The translations under genes were made by a program, and so were the position numbers. A model generated the notes under the pieces. That model saw nothing but the letters and a program-made list of their open reading frames with translations. It was not told where the DNA came from and did no database searches. A stretch of 64,000 nt of DNA from Chlamydoabsidia padenii (Eukaryota > Mucoromycota > Mucoromycetes > Mucorales > Cunninghamellaceae), in assembly GCA_025330725.1 (NCBI GenBank), contig JAIWND010000009.1, positions 1-64,000 on the forward strand, given 5' to 3'. Every line of letters begins with the position of its first letter. Positions within the stretch are counted from its first letter, which is position 1. Below, piece by piece: positions 22,650 through 33,900 of the stretch.

Positions 22650-23570
22650 TCACAAGACAAAGTGGTGGATTTTATTAAAAAGATCAATTATAAAAGATAA
22701 TCTACGAGAATAACCTAAAAGACCCAATAAGCTCATCATAGCAAAGCTAATCAAAACCCTAGGATTAAGTGTAGATATAATATATTTCCTTTGTTGTCGC
22801 ATTAGAGGTGATAATAGCCAAGTTTTTCGAATGGAAGAAGAGGTGCCTGATGTTGCAGTCGTGATCCGTTGTCCTGAATAAGATGTACCTTGTTGTTGTT
22901 CCTGTTCCTGAGGTGGTGCTAATCCGTCCTTTATCCTTTTTTGTTGTACCATTTTCCGATCATGATCCAAGTATAATGCCAAGTGCCTTGTTGCCAGTGA
23001 TGATGATGATTCATCAAAGAACCCATAATTATTCAGTCGTTCCAAATATAGCTGATGCACTGAGAATCGGTCACCAAGATGTGATCGCCATTCGTCCAGG
23101 TGATTTGTCGTCAATTGAATAAAGAGATCGATATAAGGATACACATTGGTTTCAAGTGACGCTAATGTTTCATTAAATAGTCGCAAAGATTCACAAGTGC
23201 TGTTATTGGTCGGTTGATGCTCCAAAAGCTGGGACCATATTCGGTGAGACGAAGGGAGTGACTTGTAGCCCAAAAGTCCACCTTCCACAATGATGACAGA
23301 GTGTTCGTTCGAGTCAATCAACTTGTTGAGTGTCACCGATAAATACCCCCATGAGTATCCTGTCACAGTGTCGTCCATTGATAAAGTTGTTGTTTGTAGA
23401 TTGTGTTCTTCTTTGAGTACGTATTCCAACGTACGAGAGAGTGTGGTTTTACCCATTCCAGAAAGTCCAGAGAGTCCCACCACTATAGGTCGCTTGTTAT
23501 CGTTATTTATATAATCGAGAATGTGCTGTAATGATACTTTTGCTTGTGGTAGTAAATGGCAGGATGACAT
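22650..23570 (-). CDS. P-loop kinase-like protein (Tda10/glycerate-kinase type), shortened
   Basis: Intronless ORF of 306 aa. It has a Walker A motif, GLSGLSGMGKTTLSRTLE (about residues 33-50), and a Walker-B-like segment VIIVEGGLLGYKSLP that recalls the EGW-G-RPL block of Tda10/D-glycerate 3-kinase and uridine-kinase-like proteins. The LSMDD segment between them matches the LDDFY start of the substrate-binding loop, but most of the region that normally follows is missing here. The C-terminal 50 residues carry a hydrophobic helix (VLISFAMMSLLGLLGY), unusual for a soluble kinase and suggesting membrane attachment. Substrate unknown. The promoter motif copy at 23636 lies about 65 bp upstream of the start. 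Confidence 0.6.
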   Translation of the reverse strand: MSSCHLLPQAKVSLQHILDYINNDNKRPIVVGLSGLSGMGKTTLSRTLEYVLKEEHNLQTTTLSMDDTVTGYSWGYLSVTLNKLIDSNEHSVIIVEGGLLGYKSLPSSHRIWSQLLEHQPTNNSTCESLRLFNETLASLETNVYPYIDLFIQLTTNHLDEWRSHLGDRFSVHQLYLERLNNYGFFDESSSSLATRHLALYLDHDRKMVQQKRIKDGLAPPQEQEQQQGTSYSGQRITTATSGTSSSIRKTWLLSPLMRQQRKYIISTLNPRVLISFAMMSLLGLLGYSRRLSFIIDLFNKIHHFVL

Positions 23571-24257
23571 GATTATAAAGTAAAAAAGAAGGAAGAAAAA
23601 GAAGAATGGCTGGGAAAGTGATTCAAAAAAGTTGGGCGGAATTTGAATTTACCCCAGCATGTGCAAATTTGTGTTACTCTTTAAGGATACCTTGATTGAG
23701 ATAACTTGAAGGGGTCCCAAGGTACAGTTTGTTTAACATGGATAGATATCTTATTGTGCATAGGAGATTAATAGAGATGTATCGGTCAAGATATACATAT
23801 TTCCCTATAGTTACCTGAACTGAGATCACCATTTCATAATGCCGAATACTCCTTTTTTGTCGAGCCGTGTTACAGAATGTACTTTTGTCAAAGGACCGTA
23901 CAGACAATGCACCCCCATCAAGTACGCAGGAAAATGAGGGGTGCTCTAACTAGATTCTATAAAACCAAATCCCAAAAATAATGAATACATTCATAGTGGC
24001 CCAATTTCATTGTTCCTGAAAATATCAGACAGAAAGTCGGGGTTTCAATCATGAGATGATAAAACATAAAAGCTTTATTAAAGAATATGAGAGGGAGGGG
24101 GATATAACAGTAAGATAAAAGTAAATAAATAGTAATAGAGGATTTAGGAAATAGAGTAGACAACTAATTAATGGTGAAGGAGAGGAGTGGAGGAAGGGAG
24201 AAAATCCAAGCCGTCGGAGTTATACATGGTAATGTAATCTTGGTGGCATGGATCAAG
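23571..24257. other. Intergenic region
   Basis: Promoter side of the kinase-like gene (GGGCGGAATTTGAA at 23634-23647) and 3' flank of SHO1 with CTTTATTAAAG near 24070. No gene seen. Confidence 0.45.
23636..23648 (-). promoter_or_regulatory. Recurrent promoter motif, kinase-like gene
   Basis: GCGGAATTTGAAT, 66 bp upstream of the start at 23570. Confidence 0.55.
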
Positions 24258-25481
24258 TCAAGTTGTAAACTATATAACAATAAAAAATAATTAAACATAC
24301 TAGAACCAATTTCTTCATACTTTTGTTTATTATAAACATTTTGTGTACTTACATAGTTCGATGGGACGATTCCTATTGTTTGATCTTGTTTGCGTGCTTG
24401 CCACCAGTTCCCTCGTTGATCGAGAATCTCCAGTATTTCCCCCTTGTAAAATGACAATTCATTAGGATCATCAGGATTGGCGGTATCTATCAAAAGATAA
24501 CAAAGATAAAATGTTAATGATCATTGTCATTGCATGTATAATGTGTACTTGCATGGATGAAGTGCCATTGCATTGTTGTTAGAGGGATTGGTTGCATCAG
24601 GTTGAGTTGTTGGCGATACATAGACTTGATATTGTTGCTGTTGTTGAGGTTGAATTTGCTGATCAGTGAAGGAAACAAGTTGAGAAGGTGAGAAGGTCAG
24701 GTTGCTATGGATAGAATCGTGTTGGGAGACAGAGTAGCTGGGGGAGATGAGCATTGTATTCTCTTTGTCGAGGTATGTCATTGATGCCGGAAGTCCATAC
24801 ACTGCACCATAAATCCATGATCCTGGTGTACTTCCAAATACCAAGACCCAAAAGAACTATAAAAACCCAATTAGATATGTGTGTCAAGTAAACAATAAAT
24901 TGATCCTTTTACTAACCTGCATGACAATCATCATGATACCACCCCCAGCAGCGGCTTTTGCACTACCCAATCCAATATGTAAATGAGTGTCGATGATTTG
25001 AGTTAATAGCGTAATACTAATAGCCAAACAGGTTAAGATCTACAATAATGATAATAATAAAAAGAAGGTCAATACGGATATTACATTGATTACAATAGTC
25101 TTACCAGTAGTCGATAATCAGGGAAGGCAGACTTCATTAGAATATAAAGAATACCAACTGTTAGGATAGCTTCATACGCAATGACCCACCAAACCAGTCC
25201 TTTAAATCCAGAGACAAAAGATCCAACCAAGAGCAAGAACCAACCAACCTAAACGTATAAGAATCATTAGTATGGATAGTATGATAATATCAGGTCAAGG
25301 AGAGATTGTTAAAAGGAGAAGAGGATTAGCATAATTAGGCTCCACTAGCCAAATTATAAGGAGATAGATACTCCAATATTCATCCGTCTAATTTGACACC
25401 CATTTCTTCACTTACAGTAACAACGATCACCGAGCTGCAGACAACAGGATTCCTTGTGACATGAGTAATGTTCAAAGTCAT
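24258..25481 (-). CDS. SHO1: Sho1 osmosensor, four-TM SH3 protein
   Basis: Six exons (25416-25481, 25105-25248, 24917-25039, 24553-24856, 24353-24486, 24258-24269), about 260 aa. Four hydrophobic helices fill residues about 12-120 ([66 protein letters not shown]). A Ser/Gln-rich linker and a C-terminal SH3 domain follow: [43 protein letters not shown]. Sho1 is the plasma-membrane scaffold of the HOG branch, where its SH3 binds Pbs2 MAPKK. Intron 4 has a GC donor (GCAAGT); only this choice restores the ALYPY-like start of the SH3. The last exon (Phe-Thr-Thr-stop) is tentative; an earlier acceptor would end in Tyr-Val. Confidence 0.92.
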
Positions 25482-25674
25482 TGTAGGTAGTTTGTAGGAG
25501 TGACAAGGATAAAAGTAGTGATATATAAAAAGGATTGTGAAGAGAAGAATAAATATATAAAAGAGTGGACAGGGTAAGTAAATAAAAGCGACAAAGTGAA
25601 AGAGAGAGGTAAAAAAAAAAAAAAAAATGGAGGAGCGGAAAGGTCGCTTTTTTTTTGTGGTTGATCCAACTTTT

Positions 25675-25685
25675 CGGAATTTGAA
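25675..25685 (-). promoter_or_regulatory. Recurrent promoter motif, SHO1
   Basis: CGGAATTTGAA, then two more ATTTGA units; 194 bp upstream of the SHO1 start. Confidence 0.5.
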
Positions 25686-25920
25686 TTTGAATTTGATTGG
25701 CTCAGAATTGAAAAGGGAGCCACAAGACAATTGTGCATATATGTCTTGTAAAGATGAAAGTACTGTAACAAATTTTATTAGTAATACCTATATATGCAAA
25801 GTTATCAAATGTTGGATGCTTTTCATTGATCAAAACAAAAGGGCAAAAAGAGGGAAGACTACTTTTATGGTTTCTATACAGTACTACAATGATGGGGCCA
25901 TCCATTTGACGGTGAAACAT

Positions 25921-25934
25921 TTTAAAATCCCGCC
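25921..25934 (+). promoter_or_regulatory. Recurrent promoter motif, SEN54
   Basis: TTTAAAATCCCGCC, 68 bp upstream of the SEN54 start. Confidence 0.55.
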
Positions 25935-26001
25935 ATTCAAAAATAAAAAAGCTGGCGAGGATCTTCTTTTCATTCTTTCTTCTCCATTAATTCAACACGT
26001 A

Positions 26002-26770
26002 ATGAACGAAACTGACGATATTGACGAAGTAGCGGACTTTTCTACTTTATTAAACAAGTCAAGGTAAAGTATAAAAGTATAAAAAGAAAAGAACACGGTC
26101 ATGACCTGGTACCTTTATCCTTGACTAACTATCATTCCCATCCACCCACCCACCCACCCACGATCTTTTCACGATAGGAAACGCGGAGAAGGCAAAGCCC
26201 CCAAACGTGGTTCCAAAAGCTTTGCACCAGACCACTCTTCAACTCAACAAACAGCACTTGAAGAATCTAGGGGAGCACTCTGGGATCTGATTGGTGAAAT
26301 CAAGCCATTGACAGGTCAACACAGCATGGGTATACTCTGCAGCAATACTTGGTCAACAACAATTACACAAAAGAAGGGAACCTATTACCAATATGTGGGG
26401 CACACCAATCAGGGGAACATGACACTCTACTTGGAAGAAGCTGCTTGGTTACTGAATCGTCATGCATTATCGGTTTCCTCAGACTCGGATACAGCCAGTG
26501 TCACCTTTGAAGATTACTGCTCTCTCATGTTTGACTCGGCGGATGACTGGATCACTTTTGAAAAATATCAGGTGTATGCTTATTTAAAACGACTCGGCTA
26601 CAATGTACAACGGACAGCATTTCATACTATCGACAAACGATCATCCTGGTTTGACTTTTTTACTCGATGCTATCAACGTATTAAGAGGTTTATACACATC
26701 ATGATCACATCCTTGTCAACTCTCTCTACTCGTCCTCTGGTCACTCATTATCAATGCAAAAGTTATGGTA

Positions 26771-26807
<37 letters not shown>

Positions 26808-27305
26808 AACTATAATACTGATTTGCCTCCCCCCTCTACAATTTAGTTGATGTTTTCTCTTCTTTAAGAACAATCTCTTTTGATCCTTGGCATCATGGAT
26901 CATCCTACTTGGGAACAACACCATCTTACTATCCATATACCATCACTTGGGATGTGTATAAGCCAAATCCAAAATGGAAAAAACGGGATCCCGGCGTACC
27001 TGATTTTCGGGTCGTGGTTGGAAAGTAAGTTGATGTGGATATAACAAATAATTGATCTGGATACTAACTCTCCCTTCCTTTATAGAATGAATGATCCCTT
27101 ACCATCACCAGATAATCTCAATTACCTCTTCACCCTACTCTATGGTTTACCACACAAGGACAATGTATATCACCCTATTCGGAACACACGATCAATCCAG
27201 TCCCAGCCTGCACTTTTGATGGGTCTCGTCGGTGATTCGGAAGGTGTTACTTTCATTCGCCTTCAATCTGATGGTATATCTGATATAACTCTATCATTTA
27301 AATGA
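26002..27305 (+). CDS. SEN54: tRNA-splicing endonuclease subunit Sen54
   Basis: Four exons (26002-26063, 26178-26767, 26847-27024, 27086-27305), about 349 aa. Non-catalytic subunit of the heterotetrameric Sen2/34/15/54 complex that cuts introns from pre-tRNA. The N-terminal region has RKRGEGKAPKRGSKSFAPD and ESRGALWDLIGEIKP, the Sen54 N-domain. The middle reads YLEEAAWLLNRHAL, and EKYQVYAYLKRLGYNVQR is the family signature. The C-terminal part (SFDPWHHGSSYLGTTPSYY, ITWDVYKPNPKWKKRDPG, DFRVVVGK) is the endonuclease-fold domain. Intron 2 carries an (AT)16 microsatellite at 26773-26804. Convergent with the Trm61-type gene. Confidence 0.9.
26773..26804. repeat. (AT)n microsatellite in SEN54 intron 2
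   Basis: A run of about 16 AT units directly after the GTAAG donor of the second intron. Confidence 0.9.
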
Positions 27306-27377
27306 TATTGATAATAGTAATACTAGCATACCCTCCACCACCAATATAGATTAGTAAATAGTAAATACATAGTCAAC

Positions 27378-27389
27378 TTTATTAATAAA
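27378..27389. terminator. Palindromic bidirectional poly(A) signal
   Basis: TTTATTAATAAA is a perfect palindrome that gives AATAAA on both strands. It lies in the 168-bp spacer between convergent SEN54 and the Trm61-type gene, 73 bp after one stop and 85 bp after the other. The same 12-mer recurs at 30278-30289. Confidence 0.7.
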
Positions 27390-27473
27390 AGCTTAATAAA
27401 AACATATTTATATCAAATTACATGGATGATGTTTACTTATATATACACATATAATAATCTAGTCTATTCTAAT

Positions 27474-28665
27474 CTAATCTAATGATAGGGCGGCTTCACA
27501 CTTGCGTAACTTGACAAGGAACGCAGTATGACCCTTGACATCAAAGTTCTTTGGTCGACACACCCACGCTTTTGTTCCAGGAGAAGTCTTGATAGTGGTA
27601 GTTGATTCGATTTCAGTACCGAGATCATCATTAGATGTTGGGATGGAGTTGCGTATAAAAGTAGGCCGGATATCCCATTCTTTCCATTCAGCTTCCAAGC
27701 ATTCTTCCATAAACAAAGGCAGGGCTTGTACCGTGTGCATCAAATCCAGTACCTGTGTCATATTTGGTAAATAGCATATAATGAATCGATCGTTCTTCAA
27801 CAGAGGCAAGACCGAGGCTAATTCTTCACTTGGGTCGGGCATATCCAATACAACACCATCGTATATTTCTTCAGGACTGGTTGATACTAATCTAGGTTGT
27901 GATGATTCATCGTCGTTGTTTGTCGATGATAAAAGATCCGATAATTTGCCAACCCAGAATGAGACCAGAGATTGATATTTGCCTCGTTCAAATCGTTCTA
28001 CATGTTTCTGTGCTGTTTTCGAGTGAGTTTCCCGGATATCCACCGTATCAATATGTCCATCCCCTGATACTGCACGTGCTAGGTGTAATGTTAATGAGCC
28101 ATTCCCGGTACCCGCCTCCAATATACGATGACCTGGTGCCACGTCCAGTAATTGAATCTATCAAAGAAGAAACTAAGACGTTAATCCCTAGGTACACTCC
28201 ATCCCCACTTTTTTTTTCTTTCTTTGTTCTTACAATAGTACAAGCATCTTTAGGATAGATTGGAGTGCAAGCCCTGGGAACATTCACCACATATTCATCC
28301 AAAGTAGGAAAGTGAGCCATATAACCAGTGGATTCTAATAAAAAGTAAAAGAAGCACAAGTACAGTAAGTATCAGTATATTTCTTTGTTTTTGTTTCAAA
28401 TAGATTCCTTACCATTGTCGGTTTTGATAATAGAGCGTACTGGTGCACCAAGTAGTTGACTGTGTAAGATCGTTCCACCTTTGACATTCCGTAATCCTTC
28501 TTGTTCCAAAGGTCCAATAAAGTATTTCCGGCTGGTCTTCATATTTCGTAAAATGCAGAAATCACCTTGTTCAAACGTTGTCAATTGTGCTTTGTATATT
28601 GTTGGTCCACATGTTAGTACCCCGCATGATCTTGAAAGGCAAGATCGTTTCAGTAAAGTAAACAT
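27474..28665 (-). CDS. Trm61-type tRNA m1A58 methyltransferase, probably mitochondrial
   Basis: Three exons (28413-28665, 28234-28334, 27474-28157), 345 aa. The N-terminal 20 residues (MFTLLKRSCLSRSCGVLTCG) are basic and hydroxylated, like a mitochondrial targeting sequence. Next come the small Trm61 barrel (FEQGDFCILRN, GGTILHSQLLGAPVRSII) and FPTLDEYVVNVPRACTPIYP. The Rossmann-fold SAM site is ILEAGTGNGSLTLHLARAV, followed by VDIRE and the catalytic-region motif VVLDMPDPSEEL. This matches TRMT61B/TrmI-like enzymes that act as homotetramers, rather than the nuclear Trm6-Trm61 pair (inference from the presequence). The promoter motif TTTCAAGTCCCGAC lies 57 bp upstream of the start. Confidence 0.82.
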
Positions 28666-28721
28666 TGAAAAGAGAGAGAGAGGAGGAAGTTTTTTTCCCC
28701 CTCCCCATTTTTAATTTTCGA

Positions 28722-28735
28722 TTTCAAGTCCCGAC
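28722..28735 (+). promoter_or_regulatory. Recurrent promoter motif, Trm61-type gene
   Basis: TTTCAAGTCCCGAC, 57 bp upstream of the minus-strand start at 28665. Confidence 0.5.
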
Positions 28736-29108
28736 AGGTACGCTTTTCGGAAGCGCTTTAATCAATGCAAAGAGTTGACGGAGATACTAAAAGTAAAAAG
28801 ATCAGCATTAACATAATTAGAAAGACAAATGTAATAAAATGGAAAATGATGTAGTTTCAAATGTATTGGATCGCCCTCATGTTCACACTGTCATCTGTCT
28901 CCGTATCCTTAATAGGTACCTGTCACACATGTCAACATGAACGGAGCCTCTTTGGTGTCGTCGTGAACCTCGTATTCTCTCTCTTTTTGTTTTAATGCTT
29001 TGTAGCAGGTATCATCAAAAAGGATTCATGATTAACTTGGTGGGTACCTGGATTATCTTCCAGTTTACAGCCCATTTTCTTACATGCGGCATTTCAAAAT
29101 ACAAAATA

Positions 29109-29120
29109 TTCAAATTCCGC
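29109..29120 (+). promoter_or_regulatory. Recurrent promoter motif, uL22m
   Basis: TTCAAATTCCGC, 77 bp upstream of the start. Confidence 0.55.
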
Positions 29121-29196
29121 ATTTTTCCAGTCGTGACCTTTGTTTACTTTGATTTTTTTTCTGATCAATCCCCTCTTCTTTTGCTCTTTACTCATA

Positions 29197-30105
29197 ATGT
29201 TGTCTTTAAGTAGGTGGAATGAATCGAAAAGAGAACATTACTAATTGACCTGGATTGAAATATTTACTAATCATGTTTTATGTTCACTCTAGCCAAATCT
29301 CTCAAGGCTTTGCAACCATTTAAGCAAGTGGCTCAACCTGTCAGTTTACTTAAAACTGTATCAGTGGCCAGGTACGTAAACTTGACAAGAACCCCATTTT
29401 GTATAGCTTATGACAATTACTAAATTCGATATTTTTTTCAAGATTCTCGACCACCTCCACGACGCATGCTGAACAACCTCAACCTACTCGTCCTCAAGTC
29501 GGTGCTTCTTCTTTGTTTGATAATGTACAAGTGGAAAGCGACAGTCAAGTAGAAGACAAACAAGTTTTGGATAAACAGGTAAGATACTATACGGTGAAAT
29601 ACTCTCTCTCGACACCACTAACCTCCCTCCTTTTTTTTTTTTTTTACTCCAATAGTATCAATGGTCTTCAGCCAACTTCAAAACCAGCCCTCGAAAACTC
29701 AACATGATTGCACGACAAATTCGCAACTTGCCTGTGGAAGAAGCCATTCAACAATTACAATACTCACCTAAACGTTCAGCCAAGAAGATCTTACACAACT
29801 TGGCCTTTGCCCGAAAACATGCTCAGGAACAAAAGGAAATGAAGAATCTGGTGGTGGCACAAGCTTGGGTTGGAAAAGGTCGATATATTCGTCGAGTGAA
29901 TCCTCATGGTCGTGGTCAATTTGGGTTGATGCATCACAAGGAAGCTCATATGAAATTCATCTTGAAGGAAGCACCTCAAAACGATAGCCAAGGTATCAAG
30001 GCGGCTCGTCGTAATGTCCGTGGCTGGAAGGAAACCAAAAAGGTGTGGACTCCTCTTGTAGAAAACAAACCCATTTACAACCCCAAACCCTTTTATAACT
30101 GGTAG
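29197..30105 (+). CDS. Mitochondrial large-subunit ribosomal protein uL22m
   Basis: Four exons (29197-29209, 29293-29371, 29443-29578, 29656-30105), 225 aa. The first coding exon is only 13 nt (MLSL). The N-terminal part is a mitochondrial presequence (SLLKTVSVARFSTTSTTHA) and an acidic linker. The ribosomal uL22 domain occupies the last two thirds: LNMIARQIRNLPVEEAIQQL, YSPKRSAKKILHNLAFARKH, then VAQAWVGKGRYIRRVNPHGR with the basic beta-hairpin that lines the exit tunnel, and a mitochondrial C-terminal extension ending NPKPFYNW. The promoter motif TTCAAATTCCGC lies about 77 bp before the start. Confidence 0.9.
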
Positions 30106-30997
30106 TTTAGACCACCCTCCATTTTCTAGTTTTAGATCTCTATTGTGCATACATCCCCTTCCCCATCTACACACAATTTATCCCCCCCTTTTTTTTTACA
30201 CCTACTATAGATAGTCAATCATTTTGTATCAATAAAATCAACCAATTTGCCTAATAGCCATCAATCACAACAATATCTTTATTAATAAAAACATTTAAAC
30301 AATACTATTCTATGTAGAAGAGAGGTGACATATATCAGATAAGCTAGCTTTGTACTTCATGACAAGAGTCCTTCAGATTCGCCTTTACATCATCATGCTG
30401 TCATTCATCTTCTAGTTTATCCTCCTAATAAACCAAACTATTCTCTATTCCCGTTTGATATACCATCAGATTGAAAACTATATTTTTTGGCTTACACATA
30501 TCAGTTCAAGCACGTATGGTTTTTTTCTTCATTGGCCGGGAGAGAGATGTGTTGGTTACAGTAGGAGAATCGTGTACAAGTAACAGCAGAATCAAAACAC
30601 CAAAGGAAGAAGGAAGAAAAAAAAGAGAGAGAGAGACTAAGATATCCGCTTCTAAAAAGTCATCATGCTTCCCTTCATTCAAAAGAAGACGATCAGGAGA
30701 AATGTCCCCATTTGTGTACTTTAGTGATTTCGTCATTGTCCCTCTTTTCCTTTTCTTTTTCTCCTTCATGAGTTTCCCCAGGCAAGGTTCGATACGGTTA
30801 ATCAAGGACACATTAAACAAGTAAAGAGAATAAAAGCGAATAACAAAGGCGCCCCTGTCATCAAAATGCATTACAACGGCGATTGAATATTCATTTACCG
30901 CATCTGAGGAAGTCAAACATATCATGAATAAATGTTGGTGTTTTTTTATTTAAAAAGAGAATGATAATAATAAAAAGAATATAATGATTTTGAAATG
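30106..30997. other. Spacer between convergent uL22m and transportin genes
   Basis: About 0.9 kb. AATAAAATC near 30230 is the likely uL22m poly(A) signal, and TTTATTAATAAA at 30278-30289 is a palindromic signal. From 30470 to 30900 only weak, overlapping ORFs on both strands were seen. Confidence 0.45.
30278..30289. terminator. Palindromic bidirectional poly(A) signal, second copy
   Basis: Identical TTTATTAATAAA (in a CTTTATTAATAAAA context) to 27378-27389, again between convergent genes. Confidence 0.55.
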
Positions 30998-33900
30998 CTA
31001 ATGAATAAACCTGGACAGTTTTTTGGAGAGACGAGACCATTGTGCGGGTTTCATGATGTTTTGATAACCTTGCACCAAACCGTCAAATTCCTTCAAAAGC
31101 TGGGTAGAAGGGTTCGGGGTAGACGCCAGTATGTCAACCAGTCGACCAAAATCCTATATCAACCAACCACAACACGTTAAATTCATCAGACATTATTACA
31201 CATACCTTACCTTTTCTGCAGCCATAGGATTCGACTTGACAGTTCGACAAAATCCAATGAGCGCCGTGTCCCTTTCGTCATTGTTTGGTAAGACCTTGGC
31301 ACAAACAAGCCAATAACGCGCGTATTGTTTCAAGTGTTGAGAAACTATGTCGGGTGATGATAGTCCTAGACGTCCAATGGTGATGACAACATTTTCGTAG
31401 AGTGTCGTGATCCTTAAGCTGTCGTGATGAGATCGAGTTGATTTGGTGCTGATGTATCTAACTGCTGAGGGTAGAAGAGTCAACAGTCGTTCAAGTACCC
31501 GTGGTACATAGTCGTGCACAGAGTCTCCCCATCGCATGGCAATTTCGCCGAGTGTCCAGATGGCATTGCTACAAACCGATACATGTTCTACATCACTATT
31601 TTCCGCTTGTTGGATTAATAAAGGCATTAGGGTTGGAAGATGTGGTTGTAGTGAATCGAAACAGGTTGCCGCGAGATCCCCTGTCAATGCACACGTCGAT
31701 TGGAGAACATCCGCACGTGGTTCCTATTTATAGACAAGGATTAGATTTGAGTTTGCCCGTGCATAAGATCTTTACTTACCTTCAGACACGTACTAATCAA
31801 TGCATATATCGATGGCCGTGAGTCGTTCACCAGTGGGATGATCAATGAGTTCATTCCTTGTGCCATTCCAGACAATAGATCCAAGGCAGCCACTATAAAT
31901 TCAGCATCTGGAGGGTCCATCATCAATTCCGGTCGTTGTTGAGCAATGTGATTTTCTTCCAATGTTGTAGTAATGAGCTTGATACATCTTGCAAACACAG
32001 GTTCAGAATAACTTGCAAATCCAGCACCCAGTGCTGTTGTCACCATAGAGAGACACTACATACATACCAAAAAAAAAAAAAAAAAGTTAATAACATATTT
32101 TTCCCTTTTCTTTTTTTCTTCTTTTCATTACCTGGAAGAGGGGAAACAAACCAGTATCGTTATCAGAGAGACTGTTCCATTTTTCAGTCAAAGGAGGCAT
32201 GATGGCCAAGATATAATCAGGTCGATTAAAAGCCTGACCAACAGCATCGGCCAAGGTTCCCATTGTGTCATACAGGATATCCAGATTCTTGGTTTGATAT
32301 ATCCCAAAAGCACGAGTCAGACAATGTAAAAGAGGATCCAGATAAGGCACCATACTTTCACCAGCTTCTTCGATTAACACCGCCAAAGCTGAGCATGCAT
32401 TAAGTTGTACACGCTTGTTGCGATCCAGGACCTTTTCTGATAGTTTGAGTGAAACTGATTCCAAATAGTTTTGTTGGTCACTTGTCGTCATTGTCAAGTT
32501 TCCTTGTTCAACGCACCATCCAGAGTAACGACCTAAAACCCAGCAAGACATCGCACGGACCAAAGGCTACAAAAAGAATAACGGGGGGTTTCCCACCGAG
32601 TTTAAAAAAAAATGATAAAGAAGACTTGATACTGATTAGTAAATAATTAGTTGATACTGTTACATTGTTTTTGTGCTCTTTTACCTTGGTATCGCTGAGA
32701 GAGTCAAGTAAATAGGGTATCAGTCGAGGAAGGAAGGGTGCCATTTGTTCAAGTCCTCCTATTATTAAAATCTTGTTTATCCACCGCCATCATCCACCTC
32801 CCTCCCCCTTTTTTCCTTCTCTTTTTACCTTCAGCAACAGCACCAAGGGCCAAGATTCCGCTTTCACGGATTTTCCAATCAGACTGGAATAAGGCAATAT
32901 CAAGTTGAGGCATCAGAAGGGTACAAACTTGAGAAGGATACACTGTCGAAAGCACTTCAAGGGCCGATGCGCTGCATTTTCTGAGTGTCCACTCCGAATA
33001 AAATTCATCATCATCCAGATCATCATCATCATCGTCGTCGTCGCCGTCGTTGTGATCGTCATTGTCATCTTGAGTAAAACCTTGGTGATTGAAAGGAGAG
33101 AAGTTGAGAGATCGATGATGTTGTGTTTTCTTCCTATAAAACCGTGGTCGAATATCTTGATCCTTGTCAGCAATATCACCATCATCTTCATCGTCACCAT
33201 ACGCACCAACAAGAGACATCAAGTCCATTTCGGTATAAACCATGCGTTGTAAAAGGACAGGGACGATCTGAGGCAAGTAAGGAAGCAATCGATCATGAAT
33301 ACCTGGGACATGAGCATACTGTAACCAGAAATCACAAGCACGGAGAGCTACGCGGTCATCAGAATCATGAGTACAATGGAGGACGTATTCAATCACCGGG
33401 GTCAATATAGGTTCCAGTTTATCAGGTCTTGATTCCAGTAACATTGTCAATGCCGAGGCTATTTCTTGTCGTACCAAAGGGTCGGGATTGTTCATTTGTG
33501 TAAAGAGGCCTTGTAGATAATCCGCCATTCGAGACATTAAAGCTTGGCTTTTAAGTGGGATGAATTGACTGACAGTAGAGAGGGCAAGTATTTGTAGCTT
33601 GATGTTAGGGTGGTGGAAGGCTTGAATAAACCTTGGAATGATATAATTCAATGGACGCACACCATCGATATCTTGATCCAAATCACGAGCCGCATCTTCA
33701 CAAATTTTCCCCAAACCATCAAAGCCCATCTAATAGATAGAAGAAGAAGAAAAAAGAAGGTAGTAGTGTTTGTATATATGCATGTATAATATGTTTTATT
33801 ACCTCTGCTTTCAAAGGATTAGGATCATCCATCGCATTGACCAGGACTTCTAGGATTTCAGGCCAATTTGCAGGTTGGCCTCTAGTCACAATGGCACTGA

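Noticed and set aside
25627..25980. In-frame N-terminal extension of SEN54 from an upstream ATG
   Set aside because: The extension is hydrophobic and Lys/Asn-rich with no family match, and it overlaps the promoter region and motif. The start at 26002 gives the normal Sen54 N-terminus.
26144..26161. CACC tandem repeat as a CRISPR- or telomere-like array
   Set aside because: It is only a short CCCA simple repeat in a SEN54 intron, with no spacers.
30471..30925. Overlapping ORFs on both strands downstream of uL22m
   Set aside because: The low-complexity Lys/Glu and Phe/Leu composition comes from purine-rich tracts; no splice signals or homology were seen.
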